DNA of 64,000 nt from JAFKFI01 sp963795435 (lineage in GTDB: Bacteria; Pseudomonadota; Alphaproteobacteria; Acetobacterales; Acetobacteraceae), in contig CAWCHV010000009.1 of NCBI GenBank assembly GCA_963795435.1, forward strand, positions 1,054,001-1,118,000, read 5' to 3'. Within the stretch, counting starts at the first letter, position 1; the number at the start of each line of letters is the position of its first letter. The notes beneath the pieces are model-generated. The model saw nothing but the letters and a program-made list of their open reading frames with translations, did not search any database and was not told where the DNA came from. This document shows, in pieces, positions 35,407 through 43,817 of the stretch. A program made the translations under genes and the position numbers.

Positions 35407-36648
35407 ATGCACCATCAGCCGACCCGCCGCGCCGTCCTGGCGGGCGGGGCCGCCACCGCCGCCACCCTCGTCGCTCCGCGCGCCCGCGCGCAGGATAACA
35501 CCATCCGCATCGGCGTGCTGACCGACATGGCCGGCACCTACTCGGCCCTCACCGGCCCCGGCACCGTGCTCGGCGCGCGGATGGCGGTCGAGGATTTCAC
35601 CAAGGCGCACCCCGACATCAAGGTCGAGCTTTTGCAGGCCGACCTGCAGCTCAAGCCGGACGTCGCGCTGGCGATCGCCGGGGACTGGTTCGACAGCAAG
35701 GGCGTCGACCTGCTCACCGATGCCCCCCTCTCCTCCGCCGCCATCGCCATCGGCGAGATGGCCAAGGCAAAGGACAAGCTGGCGATCTTCACCGGCGCCG
35801 CGTCGGCGCAGCTCACCGGCCCGCATTGCGGCCCCAACCATCTGCACTGGGTCTACGACACCTGGGCGACGCCGCACGCCGTTGTGCAGGCGACCGTGCA
35901 GGAGGGCGGCACGAGCTGGTTCTTCATCACCGCCGACTACACGTTCGGCCATTCGCTCGCCAATGACAGCGGCGCCTTCGTCAAGGCAGCCGGTGGCACG
36001 GTGCTGGGCGAGGCGGCCTACCCGTTCCCTGGCACGATGGACTTCTCCGCCTTCATCGTCCGCGCCCGCGCCAGCGGCGCGAAGGTGATCGGCCTCGCCA
36101 ACGGCGGCGAGGATTCGGTGAACTGCATCAAGCAGGCGGCCGAGTTCGGCATCATCAAGGGCGGCCAGCGGGTCGTCGGCCTCGGCCTGCTGGTCATCGA
36201 CATCCACAGCATCGGGCTGCAATCGGCGCAGGGCGTGCTGCTATCCGAGCCGTACTATTGGAACCTCAACGACGGCACCCGTGAGTTCGGTCGCCGCTTC
36301 GCCGCGCGCATGACCGGCGGCGCCATGCCCGATTCGGCGCAGGCCGGCGAATACTCCGCCGTCACCCACTACCTCAAGGCGATCGCCGCGATGGGCGTGG
36401 AGAAGGCCAAGTCCAGCGGCCGCGCCGTCATCGCGGAAATGAAGGAGATCCCGGTCCAGGATCAGATCTTCGGCAAGAGCACGATCCGCGCCGACGGCCG
36501 CGTCATCCACCCGATGTATCTGTTCGAGGCGAAGAAACCTTCCGAGTCGAAGGGGCCGTGGGATCTGCTGAAACTGCTGCGCACCATCCCGGCCGACCAG
36601 GCGTTCCGCCCGCTCAACGAGGGCCACTGTCCGATGGTGCGGAGCTGA
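35407..36648 (+). CDS. Branched-chain amino-acid-type ABC substrate-binding protein
   Basis: A 413-residue periplasmic type I binding protein (LivK/Peripla_BP_6). The N terminus HHQPTRRAVLAGGAATAATLV, ending APRARAQ, looks like a Tat-type signal (TRRAVL). The body shows IRIGVLTDMAGTYSALTGPG, MAVEDFTKAHP, HLHWVYDTWATPHAV and FSAFIVRARASGAKVIGLAN. Members import branched-chain amino acids, amides or aromatic acids. No permease or ATPase genes are adjacent, so it is an orphan that must use another importer or act as a sensor. The ATG has GGGAGAAAACGTC upstream. Confidence 0.9.
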   Translation: MHHQPTRRAVLAGGAATAATLVAPRARAQDNTIRIGVLTDMAGTYSALTGPGTVLGARMAVEDFTKAHPDIKVELLQADLQLKPDVALAIAGDWFDSKGVDLLTDAPLSSAAIAIGEMAKAKDKLAIFTGAASAQLTGPHCGPNHLHWVYDTWATPHAVVQATVQEGGTSWFFITADYTFGHSLANDSGAFVKAAGGTVLGEAAYPFPGTMDFSAFIVRARASGAKVIGLANGGEDSVNCIKQAAEFGIIKGGQRVVGLGLLVIDIHSIGLQSAQGVLLSEPYYWNLNDGTREFGRRFAARMTGGAMPDSAQAGEYSAVTHYLKAIAAMGVEKAKSSGRAVIAEMKEIPVQDQIFGKSTIRADGRVIHPMYLFEAKKPSESKGPWDLLKLLRTIPADQAFRPLNEGHCPMVRS

Positions 36649-36655
36649 GAACCAC

Positions 36656-36961
36656 TCAGCGCGCCGGCGAGGCGGCCGGCGGGGCGGCCGGGGGCGGGTT
36701 CGCCGGGACCGGCTGGCCGGGCGGGACGACGGTGACGCCGTTGGGGTAGGTCAGCGGCCCGCGATAGTTCTGGTTGAGCTGGCCCGCGTTGAGCTGGTCG
36801 ACCTTTGAATCGCCCGTGTCGTTGCCGGCATCGTTGCGGTGATCGACGTTGCCGTAGGGATTGTCCGCGTTCGCGGCTCGCCCTTGCACGGGGGCCAGGG
36901 CGAGCCCGGCGGCCACGGCGAGGGCGAGGGCGAGGGCAGGAAGCAGCGCGACGGGTCTCAT
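36656..36961 (-). CDS. Secreted Asn/Pro-rich small protein
   Basis: A 101-residue protein with a strong signal peptide (ALLPALALALAVAAGLALAP, cut near VQGRAA). The mature part is Asn/Asp-rich (NADNPYGNVDHRNDAGNDTG) and ends in a Pro/Ala-rich tail of about 30 residues. No Cys or catalytic motif is seen. It is convergent with the binding-protein gene, with stops seven bases apart. Function unknown. Confidence 0.65.
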   Translation of the reverse strand: MRPVALLPALALALAVAAGLALAPVQGRAANADNPYGNVDHRNDAGNDTGDSKVDQLNAGQLNQNYRGPLTYPNGVTVVPPGQPVPANPPPAAPPAASPAR

Positions 36962-37096
36962 GGCAAGATCTCCAATCCGGTTGCGTCACGGCCCTAACGC
37001 ATCCGGAGGCCGAACGATCCGCCGCTAATTCGCGGCCCCTACGCCCTCTATTTTGGCCCCTACTCGGGCGGATCGGCGCGACATCGGCGGCGGCGA

Positions 37097-37732
37097 TCAG
37101 TCGGTCCAGGCGTCGAGGATCGCTCCGGTCTCGGCCGCCTCGATCTGCTGGCCGAACCGCTCGCGGTAGAGCCGCAGCAGCGCATCGTGGGTGCGGTCCG
37201 ACGCGCTGCACAGCGCGTCGGTGGCGAGGATCACCCGATAGCCGTGGTCCACCGCCCCGAGCACCGCCGCCAGTACGCACACGTCGGTCTCTGCGCCGGT
37301 GACGATCAGCGTGTCGATGCGCTGCGCCCGCAAATGCTCGCGCAAGGCAGGTTCGACGAAGGGCGAGTAGACCCGCTTGTCGATCACCGTCGCCGGGGGC
37401 ACCAGCGCGGCAAGCTCGGGCACGAGTTCCACCATCGCCGGATCGAGCCGGTCCAGGGTCATGTCCCGCCAGCGCCGGTAATAGCGCCGCCAGGTACCCG
37501 GCATCTCCTCCGGCCGCTCGGGCGGGACGAAGCGGGTGAAGATCGTGCGGTGGGCGCGGGCGCGGGCGAGGCGCAGCACCGCCGGCAACACGCGCTCGAG
37601 CCAAGGCAGGTGCCAGTCGGTGCGCTCGGCGAACACCGTCTGCATATCGATGCACAGATGCGCGGCGTTTGGACCGAGCGGCCCGTGCGGCAATCCGTTT
37701 GCGGCTTCGGTCTGATCGGGCTGTGCCTGCAT
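37097..37732 (-). CDS. Isochorismatase-family cysteine hydrolase
   Basis: A 211-residue amidohydrolase with the family triad visible: Asp29 (LCIDMQ), Lys119 (VIDKRVYSPF) and Cys152 (GAETDVCV). A cis-peptide region is also present. Family members cleave nicotinamide, N-carbamoylsarcosine, biuret or isochorismate; the actual substrate is not deducible. An insertion around residues 68-95 (PPERPEEMPGTWRRYYRRWR) lengthens one loop. The ATG at 37732 is chosen because upstream codons are unrelated and extend into the divergent aquaporin gene. Confidence 0.9.
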   Translation of the reverse strand: MQAQPDQTEAANGLPHGPLGPNAAHLCIDMQTVFAERTDWHLPWLERVLPAVLRLARARAHRTIFTRFVPPERPEEMPGTWRRYYRRWRDMTLDRLDPAMVELVPELAALVPPATVIDKRVYSPFVEPALREHLRAQRIDTLIVTGAETDVCVLAAVLGAVDHGYRVILATDALCSASDRTHDALLRLYRERFGQQIEAAETGAILDAWTD

Positions 37733-37883
37733 CGAGGTCGTGTCGGAGGTGGCGTGGGGCTCCGGCCAGAACGGCCCGCCAGCATCCCCGGTTTCCGGAA
37801 ATGGCGGATTCGCGAAATCATGGCTTGTCCGATTCGTTGCAATCTGCCGAGACTGGCCTGCTACCAGAACGGGAGTGACACTC

Positions 37884-38618
37884 ATGGACATGTCTCGGCG
37901 AGTCGGAGCGGAGTTCTTCGGCACATTCTGGCTGGTGTTCGGCGGCTGCGGCGCGGCGGTGCTGGCCGCCGCCTTCCCGGCGCTCGGGATCGGTTTTCTA
38001 GGCGTCGCCTTCGCCTTCGGGCTCACCGTGCTGACGATGGCCTATGCGGTCGGCCACATCTCGGGCGGGCACTTCAACCCCGCCGTCACCTTCGGGCTGT
38101 GGGCCGCCGGCCGGTGCGCCAACAGGCACGTGATCCCCTACATCATCGCCCAGGTCATCGGCGCGATCTGCGCCGCGGCGGTGCTCTGGTTCATCGCCTC
38201 CGGCAAGCCGGGCTGGGAGCCGGGCGGCTTCGCCTCCAACGGCTACGGCGATCTCAGCCCCGGCAAGTACGCGCTTCCGGCCTGCATGGTGATCGAGTTC
38301 GTGATGACGTTCTTCTTCATCTTCATCATCGTCGGCACCACCTCGAAAGGGGCCGCCGTGGGCTTCGCCGGCATCCCGATCGGGCTGGCGCTGACGCTGA
38401 TCCATCTCGTGACGATCCCGGTCACCAACACCTCCGTCAACCCGGCGCGCAGCACCGGGCCGGCGCTGTTCGCGGGCGGGGAGTACATCAGCCAGCTCTG
38501 GATGTTCTGGATCGTGCCGCTGGTCGGGGCGGGGATCGCCGGGCTGCTGTCGCGCTGGATGTACGAGGCGGACGTCGTCATCGACACTGTCGTCGTGGAG
38601 GAGCGCGGGGTCGTCTGA
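37884..38618 (+). CDS. aqpZ: Aquaporin Z
   Basis: A 244-residue six-helix water channel. Both pore loops are present: HFNPAVTFG in the first half and SVNPARSTGP in the second. The selectivity-filter residues expected in AqpZ are seen (His in LIHLV, Thr in NTS, Arg in NPAR), so water rather than glycerol is the likely substrate. GGGAGTGACACTC precedes the ATG. The extracellular loop between helices 3 and 4 (GWEPGGFASNGYGDLSPGKY) is typical of the AqpZ group. Confidence 0.95.
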   Translation: MDMSRRVGAEFFGTFWLVFGGCGAAVLAAAFPALGIGFLGVAFAFGLTVLTMAYAVGHISGGHFNPAVTFGLWAAGRCANRHVIPYIIAQVIGAICAAAVLWFIASGKPGWEPGGFASNGYGDLSPGKYALPACMVIEFVMTFFFIFIIVGTTSKGAAVGFAGIPIGLALTLIHLVTIPVTNTSVNPARSTGPALFAGGEYISQLWMFWIVPLVGAGIAGLLSRWMYEADVVIDTVVVEERGVV

Positions 38619-38697
38619 GGGCCTTGTGATCCTGCTCACTGCGTGACAGCGTGCGTTGCGCTTCCCTCGCTCCCGGAGATGATCGGGGGCGAGGGAG

Positions 38698-38910
38698 ATG
38701 TACATCCTGATCGCAATGGGCCGTCTGCCGGTCCGCGTGCTGGCCTGCATAGGACTGGCGCGCCCGCCGGCGCGCTTCGTCTCCCGCTGGGTGACAGACG
38801 CCGAGACCGGCAAGCTGTTCTGCACCTGGCTGCCCGCCGACGCTCCCGGTGCGCCGGCAACGGCCGAGCTCCGCCCGGTGCGAGATGGCGAGGGCGCGCC
38901 GCGTCCGTAA
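38698..38910 (+). CDS. Small hypothetical protein, 70 aa
   Basis: An open frame from an ATG preceded by GAGGGAG. It starts MYILIAMGRLPVRVLACIGL and has an RFVSRWVTDAETGKLFCTWLP segment that looks like genuine coding sequence. No family recognised. It lies alone between aqpZ and the Crp-type regulator gene, on the same strand as both. Confidence 0.5.
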   Translation: MYILIAMGRLPVRVLACIGLARPPARFVSRWVTDAETGKLFCTWLPADAPGAPATAELRPVRDGEGAPRP

Positions 38911-39030
38911 CGCTTAGCGCTTGCGTCCGCCGTCGGACGCGCCCATGTTGCGTCCAGCGCCTGCCACGCCCCTGGCCGCGGGCGCTTGAGAGAGGTCAGC
39001 GCTCCCGCCAGTACGCCGCGAGGAGCGTTC

Positions 39031-39774
39031 ATGGGCCAATCGGATCCGCACCCGTCGTCCACCCGCAACCTCCTGCTCGCCGCCTTGCCGGCCGATGCGC
39101 TGGCCCGGGTGCTGCCGAAGCTGACCTTCGTGGACCTATCGGTACGCGTGACGGTGTACGCCGCCGAGGGACCGATCGACGAGGTCCTTTTCCCCGAGGC
39201 CGGGATGGTGTCGCTGGTTGCGGCACTCGAGGATGGCGGACGCGGCGAGGTGGGCATTGTTGGGCGGGAAGGCATGGTCGGAACGCCGTTGATCGTCGGC
39301 GTCGAGAGTGCCTTCACCGAAGCGATGGTGCAGCTGCCGGGGACCGCCCTGCGCATGGGCGCCGCCGCGTTCAGGCGCGAACTCGAGGAGAGCCCGCCAT
39401 TTCGGGCCATCCTGTCCCGCTTCAGCGAAGCGGCGAACGCTCAGGTCGCGCAGACCGCCGCCTGCAACGCCCGGCACGGGCTCGAGCAGCGTCTCGCGCG
39501 CTGGCTGCTGATGGCGCAGGACCGGTTTGAGGATAACGTGCTGCCCCTCACACAGGACTTCCTGGCGATGATGCTCGGCGTCCATCGTCCCAGCATCACC
39601 GTCACCGCGGGCATCCTGCAGCGGGCGGGCCTCGTCCGCTACTCCAACGGCCGCATCACCGTGCTCGACCGGGACAGTCTCGAGACGGCCTCGTGCGAGT
39701 GCTACGCGCTCGTGCAGCAGCGCTTCGCAAGCCTGCTCGGCAATTCCGGCTTGCCTGGCCCGTACGGAACCTGA
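39031..39774 (+). CDS. Crp/Fnr-family transcription regulator
   Basis: A 247-residue regulator with an N-terminal cyclic-nucleotide-binding-type beta barrel (LTFVDLSVRVTVYAAEGPID, EVLFPEAGMVSLVAAL, GMVGTPLIVG) and a C-terminal winged helix (LPLTQDFLAMMLGVHRPSIT, recognition helix within SITVTAGILQRAGLV). There is no Fnr-type Cys cluster, and the cAMP-binding Arg/Ser cassette is not obvious, so its signal is unknown. The Arg-rich segment GLEQRLARWLLMAQDRF is typical of the SMc-type alphaproteobacterial subfamily. AGGAGCGTTC precedes the ATG. Confidence 0.9.
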   Translation: MGQSDPHPSSTRNLLLAALPADALARVLPKLTFVDLSVRVTVYAAEGPIDEVLFPEAGMVSLVAALEDGGRGEVGIVGREGMVGTPLIVGVESAFTEAMVQLPGTALRMGAAAFRRELEESPPFRAILSRFSEAANAQVAQTAACNARHGLEQRLARWLLMAQDRFEDNVLPLTQDFLAMMLGVHRPSITVTAGILQRAGLVRYSNGRITVLDRDSLETASCECYALVQQRFASLLGNSGLPGPYGT

Positions 39775-39822
39775 CCGACACCGTCCCCGATGTGCCTAAA
39801 TTGGGTACATGTTCAGGCATCC

Positions 39823-40206
39823 TCAGTGACCCTGACAATCATACCGCGCAGACAGCAATCGGTGGACCACGACCAGAAGTTCGGACGGGGTAAACGGCTT
39901 CTCGACCAGCGCTTCGTTCTCGCCGAGCGGAGCGGCGCCGCGCAGCGCGTCCGGGCGGCCCGTGGTGTAGACGACGGGCACCTCGGGATGCTGTGCGTGC
40001 ATGAGTTGGGCGACGCCGAGGCCGTTCAGCCGTCCCGGCATGTGGATGTCGGTGACCAGCAGGGTGAAATCCGTGCCGGCATCCTCGATCAGGGCCGCCG
40101 CCCGGTCGCCGTCCTCGGCGACGCGGACCTCGAAGCCCTCCGCCTCCAGCTCCTCGACGAGCAGGAGACGGATCAGCAGTTCATCCTCCACAAGGAGGAT
40201 GCACAT
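39823..40206 (-). CDS. Single-domain response regulator
   Basis: A 127-residue CheY-like receiver without an output domain. The acidic pocket is ED (residues 7-8, VEDEL), the phosphoacceptor is Asp53 (VTDIHMPG), Thr81/Thr82 lie at the switch and Lys103 is in VEKPFTP. It is divergent from the histidine kinase at 40362, with 155 bases between starts, and is likely its phosphorylation partner. Output would be by protein contact. Confidence 0.92.
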   Translation of the reverse strand: MCILLVEDELLIRLLLVEELEAEGFEVRVAEDGDRAAALIEDAGTDFTLLVTDIHMPGRLNGLGVAQLMHAQHPEVPVVYTTGRPDALRGAAPLGENEALVEKPFTPSELLVVVHRLLSARYDCQGH

Positions 40207-40361
40207 GGTTCAGGCCGCACGCGCGAGCACTGGCTCCGCTCCCAAAGACCCACACTGAACGCATGGCGGGCTCCCCCGCCAGTGGCCGAACGCACAACCG
40301 CCTTCCCAAATCGAGCACGAATGCGAGATTATGGCCGTGCTTTGGCGGGAAATTGGTTCCC

Positions 40362-41153
40362 ATGAGCGAGAAAGATTTTCCCTGGGGCGCGGAAACAGGG
40401 CTGGGCGAGCGGCCGCGCCAGGCGGATGACGGCGGCGCCATGTCAGGAGAGACGACGCAGGTGCTGCGGATCGAGGCGCTCGGCGCCGTCACCGCCGGCG
40501 TGGCCCATGAGTTCAACAACCTGCTCACCATCGTGCTCAGCAGCCTCGAGCAGTTGCGCCGGCAGAATCTCGACGATCGCGGGCTGGAACTGCTCCGCCG
40601 CGCCGAGTGGGGCGCCCGTCAGGCCGCGCGCGTCACCGGGCAGGTGCTGTCGTTCGCCCGCGCCGAGGACCACACGGCGCGGCTGGCGGACCTCAACGAA
40701 GCCGTGATCGGGTGCGACAAGGTCCTGGCCCACGCGGCCGGCGGCGGCACGGACGTGATGTTCGACCTCGCACCTCGGCCGCTCCCGGCGCGCCTCGAGC
40801 GGGGTCAGCTCGAACTCGCCTTGATCAATCTCGTGCGCAACGCGAGCGACGCGATGTCCGGCGTCGGGCGGATCGTCGTCCGCACGTCGGGATGCCGGAC
40901 GGACGGCCTGGGCGGGCAGCCGACCGTCGAGGTCGCCGTCACGGACATCGGCCCCGGCATGGACGCCGAACTGGTCCGGCAGGCGACGGAGGCGTTCTTC
41001 ACCACCAAGGCATCGGGCGAGGGCACCGGCCTCGGCCTGTGGATGGTCGAGCGCTTCATGGAATCGTGCGGCGGGAAGCTGACGATCGAAAGCGAGCCCG
41101 GCCGCGGCTGCACCATGCGCCTGGTGTTCCCCCGCGCCGCCGAGGATCGCTAG
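40362..41153 (+). CDS. Soluble sensor histidine kinase
   Basis: A 263-residue kinase with no membrane span and only a short N-terminal region, so it is cytosolic or takes its input from a partner. The phosphoacceptor H-box is GVAHEFNNLLT (His near residue 49). The N-box is NLVRNASDAM, the G1 box DIGPGMD, the F-box EAFFTTK and the G2 box GTGLGLWMV. The HEFNN form is typical of hybrid-type/NtrB-like kinases in alphaproteobacteria. It forms a divergent pair with the single-domain receiver gene. Confidence 0.9.
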   Translation: MSEKDFPWGAETGLGERPRQADDGGAMSGETTQVLRIEALGAVTAGVAHEFNNLLTIVLSSLEQLRRQNLDDRGLELLRRAEWGARQAARVTGQVLSFARAEDHTARLADLNEAVIGCDKVLAHAAGGGTDVMFDLAPRPLPARLERGQLELALINLVRNASDAMSGVGRIVVRTSGCRTDGLGGQPTVEVAVTDIGPGMDAELVRQATEAFFTTKASGEGTGLGLWMVERFMESCGGKLTIESEPGRGCTMRLVFPRAAEDR

Positions 41154-41274
41154 CCGCCCACATCAACTCGGATCGTGCTGGAGAGCGACGCCCGCCCGCT
41201 GGCCGGCGCGCGGGCATCGTGCAGAATGGCGCCGGAATTCGCCAACTCCAAGCCGGCACCGAGGAGCGACCCGC

Positions 41275-41685
41275 ATGAACGACATCGGCGCGATCACCAG
41301 CTATCACGCGCATATCTATTACGACCCCGCGACCCGCGACATCGCCGCGCAGGTTCGCGAGCAGGTGTCGGACCATTTCCTCGTGCAGATGGGGCGCTGG
41401 CGCGACGAGCCGGTCGGGCCGCACGTGCGCGCAATGTATCAGATCGCCTTCGACGTCGCGCTGTTTCCCAAGCTGGTGCCCTGGCTGATGCTCAATCGCC
41501 AAGGGCTCACCATTCTCGTGCATCCCAACACCGACCGCCCGCGCGACGACCATCTCGTGCACGCGCTGTGGATGGGCGAGGTGCTGCCGATCAAGCCGGA
41601 CGTGCTGCGCGAGACCCGCGATGACGAGGAGACGATCGGTACCGAACACGACGCCCCGGCTCGCCTCTGCTTGACAAGGCCATGA
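41275..41685 (+). CDS. DOPA 4,5-dioxygenase-family protein
   Basis: A 136-residue protein of the DOPA-dioxygenase family, a small vicinal-oxygen enzyme group. Metal-ligand-like His are in SYHAHIYYD (residues 10-18), VGPHVRAMYQI, ILVHPNT and DHLVHALWMG. The last ten residues after TEHDAPAR vary. The family opens catechol rings in plants and fungi; bacterial members are mostly uncharacterised. GAGGAGCGACCCGC precedes the ATG. Confidence 0.88.
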   Translation: MNDIGAITSYHAHIYYDPATRDIAAQVREQVSDHFLVQMGRWRDEPVGPHVRAMYQIAFDVALFPKLVPWLMLNRQGLTILVHPNTDRPRDDHLVHALWMGEVLPIKPDVLRETRDDEETIGTEHDAPARLCLTRP

Positions 41686-41721
41686 CGGGCTTCATGCTTC
41701 CGTGAATTGGTGCGCGGCGGG

Positions 41722-41776
41722 ACCCCCTCCTTCTCCCTCTCCCCTGCCTTTGGGGAGAGTGCCGGGGTGAGGGGGA
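41722..41776. repeat. Dispersed GC-rich palindromic repeat, copy 4
   Basis: ACCCCCTCCTTCTCCCTC, then TCCCCTGCCTTTGGGGAGAG, ending GCCGGGGTGAGGGGG. It is close upstream of the SDR gene at 41806 and could affect its transcription. Confidence 0.8.
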
Positions 41777-41805
41777 ACGCCGCGCCCGCGAAGGGGAGAA
41801 GAAGC

Positions 41806-42561
41806 ATGGCGCGGCTGGACGGCAAGGTGGCTTTCATCACCGGCGCCGGGACGGGGATCGGCCGCGCCGCCGCGCTGCTGTTCGCCCGGGAAGGCGCCAA
41901 GGTCTGCATCGCCGAGATCGACGCCGCGGCGGGCGATGAGGTCGCGCACGCGATCGAGGCGACGGGCGGGCAGGCCATCGCCATCCGCACCGACGTCACC
42001 GAACCCGACAGCCTGCAAGCCGCCATGCGTTCGTGCGTGGACAAGTTCGGTTTGCTGAATGTGCTCTACAACAACGCCGGCGGCTCGACCGCGCGGGACG
42101 CGAGCGCGGTCGATGCGCCGCTCGAGGAATTCTGGCGGGCGATCAAGCTCGATCTGTTCGGCACGTTCCTCGGCTGCCGCTTCGGCATCCCGGAACTCAT
42201 CCGCGCGGGCGGCGGATCGGTGGTCAACATGGTGTCCAATGTCGCGCTCATGGGGTTTCCGGGACGCGACTGCTACACCGCCGCGAAGGGCGGAATCGCC
42301 GCCATCACGCGCTCGCTCGCGGTGGCCTACGCGCCGCAAAAGGTGCGCGTGAACGCCATCGCCCCTTCCGTCACCCGCACCGACCGCGTGGTGAAGCTGA
42401 TGGAGGGCAACGCCGTGGTCGCGAAGATCGCCGACGCGCACCTGCTCGGCCTCGGCGAGCCGGAGGACGTCGCCTACGCGGCGCTCTATCTCGCGTCGGA
42501 CGAATCGAAGCGCACGACCGGCTCGATCCTGCTGGTCGATAGCGGCGTCACCATTGCCTGA
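41806..42561 (+). CDS. SDR-family oxidoreductase
   Basis: A 251-residue classical short-chain dehydrogenase: TGAGTGIG near residues 12-19, NNAGG near 87-91, catalytic Ser in MVSNVAL, and YTAAK (Tyr155/Lys159 approximately). The C terminus ends TGSILLVDSGVTIA. AAGGGGAGAAGAAGC precedes the ATG. It is followed after 31 bases by an FMN 2-hydroxyacid oxidase gene and then by alanine dehydrogenase, suggesting an operon that oxidises a hydroxy acid. Substrate not known. Confidence 0.92.
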   Translation: MARLDGKVAFITGAGTGIGRAAALLFAREGAKVCIAEIDAAAGDEVAHAIEATGGQAIAIRTDVTEPDSLQAAMRSCVDKFGLLNVLYNNAGGSTARDASAVDAPLEEFWRAIKLDLFGTFLGCRFGIPELIRAGGGSVVNMVSNVALMGFPGRDCYTAAKGGIAAITRSLAVAYAPQKVRVNAIAPSVTRTDRVVKLMEGNAVVAKIADAHLLGLGEPEDVAYAALYLASDESKRTTGSILLVDSGVTIA

Positions 42562-42592
42562 CGTGTTTGCCTGAGATGGGGAGAAACCTGCC

Positions 42593-43807
42593 ATGACCAA
42601 CCTGTCCCGGTGCTTCAACATCGCCGATCTGCGCGAGGCGGCGCGGCTCAGGATGCCCAAGGGCATCTTCGAGTTCATCGACCGGGGGGCAGAGGACGAG
42701 ATCGCGCTGCGCGACAATCGCGCCGCGTTCCAGGCGCTCAAGTTCAGCCCGCACGTGCTGGTCGACGTTTCGGGGCGGAGCACGGAGACGACACTGTTCG
42801 GCAAGAAGCTTGCTCTCCCGATGGCGGTGGCGCCGACCGGTGCGGCGGGATTGTGCTGGTTCGAGGGCGAGTTGCAGCTCGCCAAGGCCGCCGCCAAGGC
42901 TGGCGTGCCGTTCGCGATGGCGACCGGCTCGATCACCGCGATGGAGAAGATCGCCGAGGTGGCCGGGCCGCAAGCCGGCGGCCAGCTCTGGATGCAGCTC
43001 TATATGTGGCGAGACCGAAATCTCTCCTACGAGCTGGTCAAGCGCGCCCACCGCGCCGGCTGGGAGGCCTTGATGCTGACGGTAGATACCGCCGTTGGGC
43101 CGAATCGCGAATATAACGCGCGCAACGGCTTCAGCCTGCCCTTCCAGATCAATGCCCGCGCGGTCTGGGACATGGCGCTGCATCCCTCCTGGACGGTGGG
43201 CGTGATGGGCGCTTATTGGCGCGATCGCGGGATGCCACGGCACGAGAACTATCCGCAGGAGTTCCAGCGCTCGATCACCGCCGACCCCGGCAACAAGACC
43301 GCGATGCGCAACGACACGCTGTGCTGGGAGGACATCCACCGGCTGCGCGACATCTGGCCGGGCACGCTGATGATCAAGGGGGTGATGCGCGCCGACGACG
43401 CGGTGCGCTGCGCCGAGATGGGCGCCGACGCGGTGATCGTCTCCAATCACGGCGGGCGCAACCTTGACAGCGCGCCGCCGACGCTCGAGATCCTGCCGGA
43501 GATCGCCGCCGCCGTGGGTGGCCGCATCCCGCTCATCCTCGACAGCGGCATTCGTCGCGGCGCCGATATCGTCAAGGCGGTCGCGCTCGGCGCCAAGGCG
43601 GTGCTGACGGGGCGCGCCACGCTCTACGGCACGGCGGCGGCCGGCGAGGCCGGGGCGAGCCACGCTATCAATCTGCTCCGCCGCGAGATGGACACCGTGA
43701 TGGCCTATGTCGGCTGCAACCATGTCGACGAGCTCGGCCCCGAAATCCTGCGCCTCGCCCGCCAGCCCGCCGACGCGACGCGCCGGCCGGTGTACGAGCC
43801 GGCGTAA
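42593..43807 (+). CDS. FMN-dependent alpha-hydroxy-acid dehydrogenase
   Basis: A 404-residue TIM-barrel flavoenzyme of the L-lactate/mandelate dehydrogenase family. The catalytic His is in SNHGGRN (about residues 282-288). FMN-phosphate binding is represented by LILDSGIRRGADIVKAVALGA. Other family landmarks are FEFIDRGAEDEIALRDN at the N terminus and QLWMQLYMW. The loop near residues 180-235, which in mandelate dehydrogenase is a membrane anchor, is retained (NARAVWDMALHPSWTVGVM). The substrate is a 2-hydroxy acid. It is the second gene of a probable three-gene operon. Confidence 0.93.
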   Translation: MTNLSRCFNIADLREAARLRMPKGIFEFIDRGAEDEIALRDNRAAFQALKFSPHVLVDVSGRSTETTLFGKKLALPMAVAPTGAAGLCWFEGELQLAKAAAKAGVPFAMATGSITAMEKIAEVAGPQAGGQLWMQLYMWRDRNLSYELVKRAHRAGWEALMLTVDTAVGPNREYNARNGFSLPFQINARAVWDMALHPSWTVGVMGAYWRDRGMPRHENYPQEFQRSITADPGNKTAMRNDTLCWEDIHRLRDIWPGTLMIKGVMRADDAVRCAEMGADAVIVSNHGGRNLDSAPPTLEILPEIAAAVGGRIPLILDSGIRRGADIVKAVALGAKAVLTGRATLYGTAAAGEAGASHAINLLRREMDTVMAYVGCNHVDELGPEILRLARQPADATRRPVYEPA

Positions 43808-43817
43808 GGGGAAGCTG

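Noticed and set aside
37187..38629. 480-codon plus-strand frame across the isochorismatase and aquaporin genes
   Set aside because: Arg/Gly/His-rich and out of frame with both real genes, each of which has full family motifs.
39823..41153. A hybrid kinase split by a frameshift
   Set aside because: The receiver and kinase are on opposite strands with separate starts; it is a divergent two-gene pair.
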